DNA of 64,000 bases from Bacillota bacterium. Lineage in GTDB: Bacteria; Bacillota; Clostridia; Christensenellales; UMGS416. Below, piece by piece: positions 41,746-51,264 of this stretch; within the stretch, counting starts at the first letter, position 1, and each line of letters begins with the position of its first letter. The notes under the pieces were generated by a model. It was not told the DNA's origin. It saw only the letters and a program-made list of their open reading frames with translations, and did not search any database. Position numbers and translations under genes: made by a program. The stretch spans positions 62,001 to 126,000 of the forward strand of contig JAEYRH010000008.1 of the NCBI GenBank assembly GCA_023435705.1, in the 5' to 3' direction.

Positions 41746-43017
41746 ATGAATACTCTCGAATCCCAGCTGAACGCCCCGAAAAAAACAGACCGCCTGGCAG
41801 CCCTGCGCGAGCTTGCGGCAGTGCCGCCCGGCGAGCGCCTGCCCGGCAATGTGAACAACCACATCCACACCAGCTATTCCTTTTCGCCCTATTCGCCGGC
41901 GATGGCGCTGTGGCGGGCCCGGCAAAGCGGCCTCGTGACCGCCGGCATCATGGATCACGACAGCATCGCAGGAGCCCAGGAGTTTCTGGAGGCTGGCAAG
42001 ATCCTCGGCATGGCGGTGACCTGCGGCATTGAGTGCCGGGTGGATCTCAAGGATTCGCCTTGGGCAGGCCGCCGGATCAACAACCCCGATCAGAATGGCG
42101 TCATCTACATATCGCTGCACGGCGTGCCCAGCCGGTCATTCGGGCTGGTGCAGCAGTTCTTTGCGCCTTATCGCCAGGACCGCAACCGCCGCAACCGCAA
42201 GATGGCGGAAAACATCAACGGAATCATGGAGCGTTTCGGCATATCGATTGATCTTGACCGGGACGTCCTGCCGCTATCGATGTGGCACGATGGCGGGGCC
42301 GTGACCGAACGGCACCTGGTGATGGCGCTTTGCCTGGCATTGGCCCATGTGTATGGCCGGGGGCCGGCGTTGCTGGAATTCGTGGAGAAGACGCTGGGGC
42401 TGGAGGTGCCGGAAAAGGCGCGGCAGCAGCTTTCCGACAACGGAAACCCCCATTATGACTATGACCTGCTGGGTGTGCTGAAAGGCCACTTTGTGCAGCG
42501 GTTTTATGTGGAGGCCACAGACGAATGCCCGCCGGTGCGGGAGGTGCTCGCTCTGGCCCGCCGCGCCGGAGCCATCTCCACCTACCCCTATCTGGGCGAC
42601 ATCAGCGACAGCGTGACAGGCGACAAACGGGCGCAGAAGTTTGAAGATGATTTTCTCGATGACTTGATGGCTTATCTTAAAGATCTGGGGTTTCAGGCCA
42701 TCACCTATATGCCCACCCGCAACACACGGGCGCAGCTGGACCGGCTGCGGGCGCTGTGTGGCAAGCACAATTTCTTCCAGGTAAGCGGTGAGGACATCAA
42801 CTCCCCCCGGCAGAGCTTCATCTGTGAAGCGCTGAAAGACCCGGCGTTCTCCAACCTGATCGACTCCACCTGGGCACTGATCGCCCATGAGCGGTTGAGC
42901 GATGAAAGCCCGGAAAAGGGGATGTTTTCGGAAGAAACCATAAGGAAATACCCGGACATCAATGAGCGGGTAAAAATATTCGCTACAATGGGCCGCGCGA
43001 TGGGCAGCAGCCGCTGA
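41746..43017 (+). CDS. PHP domain phosphoesterase-like protein
   Basis: A 423-residue cytoplasmic protein with the PHP metal-dependent phosphoesterase fold. Ligand motifs NHIHTSYS (HxH), GIMDHDSI and GIECRV are near the N-terminus (about 35-95); SGEDINSP near residue 350 may close the site. AGGAG lies upstream of ATG. Members act on phosphate esters or nucleic acid ends; the substrate is not readable. A terminator follows at 43041. Confidence 0.82.
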   Translation: MNTLESQLNAPKKTDRLAALRELAAVPPGERLPGNVNNHIHTSYSFSPYSPAMALWRARQSGLVTAGIMDHDSIAGAQEFLEAGKILGMAVTCGIECRVDLKDSPWAGRRINNPDQNGVIYISLHGVPSRSFGLVQQFFAPYRQDRNRRNRKMAENINGIMERFGISIDLDRDVLPLSMWHDGGAVTERHLVMALCLALAHVYGRGPALLEFVEKTLGLEVPEKARQQLSDNGNPHYDYDLLGVLKGHFVQRFYVEATDECPPVREVLALARRAGAISTYPYLGDISDSVTGDKRAQKFEDDFLDDLMAYLKDLGFQAITYMPTRNTRAQLDRLRALCGKHNFFQVSGEDINSPRQSFICEALKDPAFSNLIDSTWALIAHERLSDESPEKGMFSEETIRKYPDINERVKIFATMGRAMGSSR

Positions 43018-43040
43018 CGCATTCTCACAATCAGAAAAAT

Positions 43041-43067
43041 AGCTGCCCACCGGGCAGCTTTTCTTTG
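43041..43067 (+). terminator. terminator after the PHP gene
   Basis: AGCTGCCC-acc-GGGCAGCT followed by TTTCTTT. Confidence 0.85.
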
Positions 43068-43146
43068 CGCCTTTTCCGAAACCAACACTTGTGATTGAGC
43101 ATCTGCAGGAATATACTTTTATTGAAATAATCTCTGGAGGAACGCA

Positions 43147-43554
43147 ATGAAAGCAGCGATTACGGCTCTCAGGATGGTGGTGGTCCTTGGCTTTCTTATT
43201 GGGATGCAGGTTCTGATCCGAAATGCCGAGATCATCAGGAGCCAAACTTACCAGATGATGCCCTATGCGGTGGTCGCGCCGCTGGCTGCAATCCTCTTCG
43301 GGGCGCTGCTGCGCAGCGATGTGTTCTTCCAGAAGCACAAGGTATTCAAGGTGGACTGGCTGAGCCTGGTGCTGATCGGCCTGCCCACCCTTCTGGTGAC
43401 GCTGGCCACACCGATTGCGTTCACCGTGCTGGCCAGCATGCCGCTGCCAAAGTTCTACTCGATCCTCATGGGCAACCAAATTCAAATGCTCGCCGGTGTT
43501 GCCTTTGGGTATACGGTGATCAATAGCCTGTTTGCTTCCGGAAGCAAAGAATAG
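43147..43554 (+). CDS. hypothetical small membrane protein
   Basis: A 135-residue protein with four hydrophobic segments (about 8-22, 38-56, 72-95, 110-128). GGAGG before ATG. No domain recognised. Confidence 0.68.
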   Translation: MKAAITALRMVVVLGFLIGMQVLIRNAEIIRSQTYQMMPYAVVAPLAAILFGALLRSDVFFQKHKVFKVDWLSLVLIGLPTLLVTLATPIAFTVLASMPLPKFYSILMGNQIQMLAGVAFGYTVINSLFASGSKE

Positions 43555-43619
43555 CCCAATGATTTACAAGCATCGAATCAAAAAGAGAAATGCAGCTTAA
43601 TACATATGAGGTAGTATGT

Positions 43620-44285
43620 ATGGATAATCGCTTGCTTGGCTTTTTCAGTGGCTTTCCCAACCATCACTTTACCAACGATGTGGCGAAACGGCTTAGCGAA
43701 GAACTGACAAAACGCGACAGCCTTGTCTTTGTGAGCGCCTGGCCGACGGATCACGCAAGAAATGACAGCGAGTCAACCGGTATGCATGGCATGTTCGAAG
43801 AATGCAACATACCTTTTACACGGCACTATGTAATTGATAATCGGACGGAAGCTTCTCATGCCACGCAATTGATTTATGAATCTTCCTGCGTGTTTCTTAT
43901 GGGCGGCCATCCCGGATTGCAACTGCAGCTAATACGTGATAAAGGCTTGGATACTGCAATTAGTGATTCTGCCGCAGCGGTGTTGGGCGTAAGTGCTGGC
44001 GCAATCAATATGGCAAAACGCTCGCTTGACACGAAGGAATCCCCAGTCCCATATGGTGGCCTGGGTCTGGCTGACATTACCGTAAAGCCACACTTTAAGC
44101 TTGAGAACCAGCAGGTGTTATCAACTTTACTGCAAGTTTCCATGGAACTGCCCATTTGCGCCATGGAAGATGACAGCGCCATTTTCGTGGCAGGCGACCG
44201 TATCTCATACACAGGAAAAATTCATTGGTTAAACAAAGGCAAAATCTGCCCCCTTTCGCAAGGAAGTCTGTTGATGCAAATATGA
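43620..44285 (+). CDS. S51-like peptidase (type 1 glutamine amidotransferase fold)
   Basis: A 221-residue protein of the dipeptidase E/cyanophycinase-like S51 family. The nucleophile elbow GVSAGAINM has its Ser at about residue 124, and FLMGGHPGLQ precedes it as in the family. A C-terminal DDSAIF..GDRI strand pair is typical. The start at 43620 follows GAGGT. Probably cuts Asp-containing dipeptides or a related substrate. A terminator follows at 44428. This gene is lower in GC than its neighbours. Confidence 0.83.
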   Translation: MDNRLLGFFSGFPNHHFTNDVAKRLSEELTKRDSLVFVSAWPTDHARNDSESTGMHGMFEECNIPFTRHYVIDNRTEASHATQLIYESSCVFLMGGHPGLQLQLIRDKGLDTAISDSAAAVLGVSAGAINMAKRSLDTKESPVPYGGLGLADITVKPHFKLENQQVLSTLLQVSMELPICAMEDDSAIFVAGDRISYTGKIHWLNKGKICPLSQGSLLMQI

Positions 44286-44427
44286 TCTACCTTTGATTTG
44301 CAATAATCCCTTAAAGAATAAGCAATAGGTTTAGTCCTTACCTATTTGCCATTAGACATTCGTGAAATGTATCGAATAAGCATAACAGGAAGCCTACAAA
44401 TTCCAGCTTACCGGTCAAATAATAATA

Positions 44428-44465
44428 AAGCGGGACACTTCTGTTTTTGAGAAATGTCCCGCTTT
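44428..44465. terminator. terminator after the S51 gene
   Basis: AAAGCGGGACA, 16-nt loop, TGTCCCGCTTT: an 11-bp perfect stem that can serve both strands. Confidence 0.75.
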
Positions 44466-44476
44466 GGAGTCATATT

Positions 44477-44508
44477 GAGCGGTTCTCTGCGCCAACCGCC
44501 CCTACAGA
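44477..44508. repeat. family C hairpin variant
   Basis: GAGCGGTT..AACCGCCCCTACAGA; the CCCCTACAG end matches other family C copies. Confidence 0.5.
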
Positions 44509-44516
44509 CATGATTC

Positions 44517-45395
44517 CTAATAATCCGACAACTTGATCCCCTCCGGCACAGTGAACACATCATCGCCGAAGCCGCCCACCTGGACACTTTCCACAGTGGC
44601 GGCGAAGCTGTTCTTCTTGTCCTTCGGGTCACCGGTCTGGTTCTTGACGATCAGGCCGGTGGCCTTGTCCACATAAAGCGTATTGCCCTTGAACGTCATG
44701 CCAAACATCGACATTTCCGTGTCCATATGAAACACGCTGCATGTGAACTTACCCACCTTCGCGTCTTCCTTCTGCACATAGGGTGACACCGCCACATTGG
44801 CGAGCATCCCCTTGGTGAGCAATTGGAGATCGGCGGTGGCATAGCTGCCATCGAAGCGGGTGCCCGTCTTGTCCTCAGGATTATACTTGATGTAGTGCTC
44901 CCCGTCGAACAGGACCATGTCATATCCGTCCCACTTTTTGAACTTGCCGTCCTTGATCCAATACTCTATTTCCACCTGGATGCCCAGCGCATCGGATTTC
45001 TCCACATAGTGCAAGCCCTGGTCGGCCACGACGGCGGCGTATTTGCCCGCAAGCTCCTTCATGGCGGCAGATGATCCTGCTGCCTCGGTGCCCGGATCGT
45101 CGGCGGCATTGGCGGCCAGCCAAAGCGCAATCTGCACCGACTCATGGAGCGGGTTTTTCTCCACCGTTTGAAAGGCGTCGGCAAACCCAGAATCTCCAGC
45201 CGCGGGGGCTGCAGTGGCTTTGGGGGCAACGGTGCCGCCGGCTTGGTTTGCCGTGGTGCCAGCGATGGCCGCCACCCCCGATGGGGCCGCAGTGGTCTTG
45301 CCCTTGACCAAACCGGACACTGCGCCGCACCCGGAAAACACCAGGCAGGCCGCCAGGATCAAAGGCAGCAGCGCAAAATGCCTCTTGTGATTCAT
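44517..45395 (-). CDS. secreted lipoprotein, LolA/LppX-like
   Basis: A 292-residue lipoprotein with signal peptide and lipobox VFSGC (Cys about 23), an Ala/Thr-rich spacer (about 35-70), then a globular domain with TLYVDKATGLIVKNQ. The LYVDKATG segment is shared with the lipoprotein at 46814-47419, so the two are distant relatives. The fold is probably that of LolA/LppX/outer-membrane-sorting-like proteins, which bind lipids; this is inference. GGAGG precedes the start; ATG 45395 preferred over GTG 45398. Confidence 0.7.
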   Translation of the reverse strand: MNHKRHFALLPLILAACLVFSGCGAVSGLVKGKTTAAPSGVAAIAGTTANQAGGTVAPKATAAPAAGDSGFADAFQTVEKNPLHESVQIALWLAANAADDPGTEAAGSSAAMKELAGKYAAVVADQGLHYVEKSDALGIQVEIEYWIKDGKFKKWDGYDMVLFDGEHYIKYNPEDKTGTRFDGSYATADLQLLTKGMLANVAVSPYVQKEDAKVGKFTCSVFHMDTEMSMFGMTFKGNTLYVDKATGLIVKNQTGDPKDKKNSFAATVESVQVGGFGDDVFTVPEGIKLSDY

Positions 45396-45410
45396 CACTC
45401 ATGCCTCCCT

Positions 45411-46817
45411 TCACTGCCGGGACGGGAAGTCATTGACATCCTCATCACCGGAGGGAACGAGCGGCGCCAGAGGATCCTCGGTAGTCAGCGGTGCCAATGG
45501 GTCTTCGCTCACCAGAGGCGCCAATGGGTCTTCGCTCACCAGTGGCGCGAGAGGGTCCTCGGTGACCAACGGCGCCAGCGGGATGTCCTCTCCGTTTTCA
45601 CCGGGCACAGTCATCGGATCGGTGTCTGCAGACTCTTCGCCTGCCCCCTGCTGTTGTTGCTTGTTGTATTCATCCTGTGTCTGCTTCTTGATCTTCTCCA
45701 GCAGCTCTTTCAGAAGCCTGTCGGCTTCTTTCCGGCGGCGATCAGCCTCCTTGGCCTCCTTGTCCCACCGGTTGGGGTCAGCAAATGTCTTTTCCAGCAC
45801 CGCCGGGAATGTGAGGTCACCGCCGCCTGGCCGCATGCCCACCAGCACAAACTTGTAGCCGCTGCCCGATTTCTTCAGCTGCACCGGCAGCGGGAACGGC
45901 ATTTGGCCGCTCATGGACAGCTCTCCGGTCAAGTTTCCGTCGGTAACTTTGGGATTGATAGTGTACTGGCCCTGCATGTTGAGCGTGAAGTTCACAAGGG
46001 CCGGATCCATAGCCCCGGTGTCCAGAAAGAACTTGGCTCCCGCCGTCTGGCCGATGATCTCGACGCCGCCGGTGCCTTGCAGGAAGCCGGAGACACCCAG
46101 GTTTTCCAGCACATCGGCCATCGGCGAAACCATCTGGAACACACCCATCGCCGCATAGGGCGTGTGCATGCCATGGTTATAGGTTGGGTCAGAGCTGGGC
46201 GCGGTGCCGCCGGCTTTTTGCGCCATCAATGCGAAGCTGCAGGTGATCACAGACTCCTGGTAGCGCACGGTGACGTTGCATGTGCCCGGCGTGCGGATGA
46301 TCCAATCATATTCTTCATCGTCTGTCACATCCACAGTGGGCTCCGGTTCGGCGCTGGAATCGGAGCTAGCCTGCGGCGCAGTGGCATCGGCAGACGCTCC
46401 TGCGGTGGGCATGGGCTTGGGCTTCTTGCCCTTGCGCTTGCCGGGGCCAGTGTCGGCCTTGTCGGATTCGTCGCCTTCGAGCGCCGGATCGCAGGTGATG
46501 TCGGCGCGCTTCACATAGCAATAAAAAGACTGGGAAGAGCCGCCGCTCATGCCCTGCGACACCCAGGTGTCGTAGAGCACCATGACCCAATCCTTGTCGT
46601 ATTCATAAACATCAAACTCCTGGCCGGGGCCGACCAACGCCAGCGTGGGGAAAAGCTCGCTCTTGCCCCAGCGCAGATAGGTGACCTTGTTGATCGTGCC
46701 GTGCGAAATGGGATCGGAGTTTGGCAAGGCGTTTGCCTTCGCTTCCGGCGCAGCTACGGCTGGCATTGCCGGCAAAAGCAGCAACACACTGAGCAGCAAC
46801 GCAAACAGTTTCTTCAT
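45411..46817 (-). CDS. secreted protein with C-terminal 9-residue tandem repeats
   Basis: A 468-residue exported protein (signal peptide to about 22, PAVAA). The N-terminal part (about 35-105) resembles an SH3-like domain (WVMVLYDTWVSQG). A charged low-complexity linker (KRKGKKPKP) leads to a middle domain, then a long basic helix (KEADRRRKEADRLLKELLEKIKKQ), and a tail of five EDPLAPLVS-type units. It overlaps the upstream lipoprotein gene by 4 nt and lies 15 nt from the next. Probably an envelope protein working with the two lipoproteins. Confidence 0.7.
   Translation of the reverse strand: MKKLFALLLSVLLLLPAMPAVAAPEAKANALPNSDPISHGTINKVTYLRWGKSELFPTLALVGPGQEFDVYEYDKDWVMVLYDTWVSQGMSGGSSQSFYCYVKRADITCDPALEGDESDKADTGPGKRKGKKPKPMPTAGASADATAPQASSDSSAEPEPTVDVTDDEEYDWIIRTPGTCNVTVRYQESVITCSFALMAQKAGGTAPSSDPTYNHGMHTPYAAMGVFQMVSPMADVLENLGVSGFLQGTGGVEIIGQTAGAKFFLDTGAMDPALVNFTLNMQGQYTINPKVTDGNLTGELSMSGQMPFPLPVQLKKSGSGYKFVLVGMRPGGGDLTFPAVLEKTFADPNRWDKEAKEADRRRKEADRLLKELLEKIKKQTQDEYNKQQQQGAGEESADTDPMTVPGENGEDIPLAPLVTEDPLAPLVSEDPLAPLVSEDPLAPLTTEDPLAPLVPSGDEDVNDFPSRQ
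45461..45580. repeat. 27-bp tandem repeat in coding sequence
   Basis: Encodes five copies of (E/D)DPLAPL(V/T)(S/T) at the C-terminus of the secreted protein. The two middle copies are nearly identical at DNA level, the outer ones diverged. Confidence 0.8.
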
Positions 46818-47419
46818 TTCCCGTCACCGCCTTTCAGCTTTAACCCTGCCGGCGCATCAAACAATCCCTCGTCCAGAGGGATATCCTCCAGGAGCCTGGT
46901 GCGCAGTCGGAACGTCTCAGAGTCGCACAGCAGCACAAAACCGGTGGCCTTATCCACATAGAGCTTGACCCACTCCTGCTCGTTTCCGGTGTCCATACGG
47001 TAAAGCCTGCAATCCCGCCCGGCATAGACGCCATCGTTTTGCGTCCGGATTTTAGGGTAGAGCTTCTTCATCGCGTCAAAACTCACCAGGAACATCCGGC
47101 TCTCGCCGGACTTCTCCCCATCCATCGTGATGGCATCCCAATAAAGGTGCTCCTTGGCCGTATCCAGCGCCACGGCAATCTCGAGGCCATCCTCATTGAT
47201 CTCTGTGCAGCGGCCCGCTTCCTTTGTGAGCCATAGCTCCAGATATTGGGGCAACGGGTTGCCATTGGCGTCATAGCGCTCCAACACCTGCTGGGCGTGC
47301 AGCATATTCCCCTTGGTGAATTGGATCTCGCTGCGGCCCGAGGTGCAGCCTGCCAGAAGGAGCGCAAAAGAAAGCGCCAGAGCCATATGGATGGCAGACG
47401 CTTGTGATCGGATTCGCAT
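46814..47419 (-). CDS. lipoprotein, related to the one at 44517
   Basis: A 201-residue lipoprotein with lipobox LLAGC (Cys about 24). The body has WVKLYVDKATGFVLLCDS, matching the 44517 protein, and fits a LolA-like half-barrel. GGAGGG precedes ATG. First gene of a three-gene operon of exported proteins (46814, 45411, 44517), with TATAAT at about 47449-47454 on the minus strand. Confidence 0.7.
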   Translation of the reverse strand: MRIRSQASAIHMALALSFALLLAGCTSGRSEIQFTKGNMLHAQQVLERYDANGNPLPQYLELWLTKEAGRCTEINEDGLEIAVALDTAKEHLYWDAITMDGEKSGESRMFLVSFDAMKKLYPKIRTQNDGVYAGRDCRLYRMDTGNEQEWVKLYVDKATGFVLLCDSETFRLRTRLLEDIPLDEGLFDAPAGLKLKGGDGK

Positions 47420-47505
47420 AACACCCTCCGATGGCTAATGAGATACCTTTATTATACAGCAATGAATAAAAAAATGGGAATGTCTGATTGGGGCTATACT
47501 TGTCG

Positions 47506-48555
47506 TTATTGGCCCTGCTCCGCAAGCTCTGACCTGCCAACCCCGATCACATCGGCAACCCTGGCCTTTTTCCGGCCTGGCAGCCCGTTCAGCTGCTCGC
47601 CCATGAAGCAAATCGCAGCAGCGCTGCCACCCTCCAGGTTATAAGCCTGCACGCAGCCAAAGCCGCGAAACAACTCGGCGTATTCCGAGAGCGTCGCGCC
47701 GGCGCTGATCTGTTTGCTGCAGCCATCTGCCACGATAAACACCCAATGGCCGGGCTCGATCATGCCAATGCCGGCGCGGGCTGACCGGGGGGCGAGCCTA
47801 TGGGTGTTGATCTCCCCATTGAGCGCGCCGTTGCGAACCAGGGTGGGGCCGTAGGAAAAGGTGTTTTGCACACCGAGGGCCAGCAGGTTCCCGGCACCCG
47901 CTTCCGATGGGGTGAAGATTGTGAGTGCGCCGTCCGGCAGCACAGCCAGTGTGTCGGCGGCACCCTTTTCAAACAACAGCTCGCCATTGCGGATCACGGT
48001 GCCCTTCTTGTAACGGTTGCCAGTGAACCCGTCAGCGGTCACCGCCAGCACAGCCTTGCTCTGCTGTGCAATTTCCTCCGCAGTGCGGCGCGTTTTGCCG
48101 CTGGTGTCACCGCCGGCAAAGCAGGGCGCCAGCGCCACGCCTTCCTTGACACGCACCTCGGCTGTGTAATACACAAGCCTTACCGGATCCTCCAGGTCCA
48201 CCTTCTTGATCTCGATGCCCAGCGTAGGGCTTGTGTAGTCCCAATGATCCTGATCGGGGCTGATGTAGACCGTCTCGATAGCAGAAAACCAGGGATCTTC
48301 TTCGTCAGTTGCAGCCGGTGCGGAGTGGCTGGCAGCCACCATGGTTGCCGCAGCCTCTGTGACCTGCTCGGTGGCCGCTGCAGTTTCGCTGCCCTCCGCA
48401 TTGCTTTGCGCGGCAGCAGACCCCTCCGGTGAGGTTGCCGAAAGGGCCGTCATGCCTGCGGAAAGCACACCGGGGCTTCCAATGGCCAGCAGCATGCCGG
48501 CCAAAACGCAGATGAGCAGCACCAAGAGCAAAGCTTTAAATCTAGTAGCGGTCAT
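47506..48555 (-). CDS. phosphodiester glycosidase domain protein (NAGPA family)
   Basis: A 349-residue exported or membrane-anchored protein: hydrophobic segment at about 8-28, Ala/Ser/Thr-rich linker to about 75, then a NAGPA-type domain. Seen are KKGTVIRNGELLF, FIVADGCSKQISAGATLSEYAELF and the closing YNLEGGSAAAICF, the family's usual core. It would cleave sugar phosphodiesters such as capped N-acetylglucosamine in cell-wall polymers. The start at 48555 (MTATRFKALL) is chosen to place the hydrophobic segment near the end. Confidence 0.82.
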   Translation of the reverse strand: MTATRFKALLLVLLICVLAGMLLAIGSPGVLSAGMTALSATSPEGSAAAQSNAEGSETAAATEQVTEAAATMVAASHSAPAATDEEDPWFSAIETVYISPDQDHWDYTSPTLGIEIKKVDLEDPVRLVYYTAEVRVKEGVALAPCFAGGDTSGKTRRTAEEIAQQSKAVLAVTADGFTGNRYKKGTVIRNGELLFEKGAADTLAVLPDGALTIFTPSEAGAGNLLALGVQNTFSYGPTLVRNGALNGEINTHRLAPRSARAGIGMIEPGHWVFIVADGCSKQISAGATLSEYAELFRGFGCVQAYNLEGGSAAAICFMGEQLNGLPGRKKARVADVIGVGRSELAEQGQ

Positions 48556-48723
48556 GCGGCAAATGAATCCTCTATATACAACATCTTGTAGACTGATGCC
48601 ATCAGCCAAACAGTTTGACTATTTTGCATAGAATGCAATAGGTTATTATACCACAAATATACAAAAGCGGGAAGATGCCTCTCCCCGCAATAGTCATGAT
48701 TGAAATGAACCGGTTACTTCGGT

Positions 48724-49986
48724 CTATCGATGTACCTTGCACCCGTTTTGTTCAAGCTCACGCAGTGTTTCATCATCCGTCACCGGATTGCCCATCACAT
48801 ATAGGGATCGCAGGCTCTTCATGTTCCGCAGCGGGCTGTAGTCCCTGATGCTGTTGCTGCGCAAGTCAAGGCAATAATCAATTCCCGTGAGCCCAGCCAG
48901 CGGGGAGATGTCCTCAATCTGGTTATCAGTCAGGCGCAGGTCACTGACGCCAGCCAAGCCAGACAATGCCGAGATGTCTTTCAAACCGCAGTTGTTCAGA
49001 CTCAGGGCATACATGTTGCGGCCATTCAGCAACTTCAGACCGCTCTCCTCAATGGCGGAGTTATCTATCCGGAATGCAGCAAGCCGTTTCATTGCCACCA
49101 ACATGGCAATGAAGTCATCATTGGAAATGCCGGATAGCTCAAGATCCGTAATGGCTGTATGGCAGAAAAGCGGTGAATAATCCTTGAGCTTTCTATCAAA
49201 GTAAAAAGCGGTCAGACCGCGTGTGTCGGCAAGGGGGGAAATGTCTGAGAGCATCGAGCCGTTGGCATTGATCTCACGAAGGTTGGGCAACGCCAGCACC
49301 GGTGACGCATCCTGTACCGGGCAACCGCTGATCCATACTATCCGGAGGTTTTTTTTGCCGGCCAGCGGCGTAAGATCCGCCACATCGCAGCAGTCAATCG
49401 ACACACTGGTCAGGTTCTCCAGGCCGCTGAGGCTGGAGATGCTGGAGACCGGCTGTTTGAAGACTGACAAGGTTCTCAAATTGGCACAGTGACGAAGATC
49501 ATCCAGCGATTCGATCATTCCGGTAGCCTGGCTGTCATTGACGGGGTCAAATTCAAACACCGTGATTTGCTTCATATCGGCAACGGTAATTGGCCCGTCC
49601 TTGTTGATATACTTCAACCGGATCCAGGCCTCCACTTGCTTGTCAACGAATGTAACGATCTGCAAGTCCGCCGGATCAACCGTTGCTGTGGGCGTGGCCA
49701 GGGGTGTTGGAGTAGGTACGTGGCTGACAACAGGCGCTGATACCAAAGCAGTGCCAATCAGCTGGTTTGAGAACCTGCCACCCAGGAAGAACGATACGCA
49801 AGCCAATAGCAGAGCAGAAACTGCGATCAATGGGATCAAGAGCGGGTTCCGTCTCCTCACCGTGCTGTCGGAAGATGGCTGCATCAACGGCGTGCCATCC
49901 TCACTGGTTGGCACAACCTTGGCACCACATGCAGCACAACTGCGCTCGCCTTGATTCAGAATGGCGCCACACTTGAAGCAATACAT
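48724..49986 (-). CDS. zinc-ribbon, membrane-anchored leucine-rich-repeat protein
   Basis: A 420-residue protein: N-terminal zinc ribbon (CFKCG..CAACG), one membrane helix at about 50-70, a Pro/Thr linker, then about nine leucine-rich repeats of the internalin-like L..L.SL..L..L..L.L..N.I.DISPL type (LSGLAGVSDLRLTDNQIEDISPL). Cytosolic ribbon and external LRRs are likely. LRRs bind proteins; the partner is unknown. AGGAGG precedes ATG. Confidence 0.8.
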   Translation of the reverse strand: MYCFKCGAILNQGERSCAACGAKVVPTSEDGTPLMQPSSDSTVRRRNPLLIPLIAVSALLLACVSFFLGGRFSNQLIGTALVSAPVVSHVPTPTPLATPTATVDPADLQIVTFVDKQVEAWIRLKYINKDGPITVADMKQITVFEFDPVNDSQATGMIESLDDLRHCANLRTLSVFKQPVSSISSLSGLENLTSVSIDCCDVADLTPLAGKKNLRIVWISGCPVQDASPVLALPNLREINANGSMLSDISPLADTRGLTAFYFDRKLKDYSPLFCHTAITDLELSGISNDDFIAMLVAMKRLAAFRIDNSAIEESGLKLLNGRNMYALSLNNCGLKDISALSGLAGVSDLRLTDNQIEDISPLAGLTGIDYCLDLRSNSIRDYSPLRNMKSLRSLYVMGNPVTDDETLRELEQNGCKVHR

Positions 49987-50035
49987 AGAATCCTCCTATC
50001 TTTGCGCTGAAGTCCCTGTGACCAGAGTGCCGGGA

Positions 50036-51262
<1,227 letters not shown>

Positions 51263-51264
51263 GC

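Noticed and set aside
45144..46961. 605-codon plus-strand frame opposite the secreted-protein operon
   Set aside because: Antisense to genes with signal peptides and ribosome sites; no protein-like motifs.
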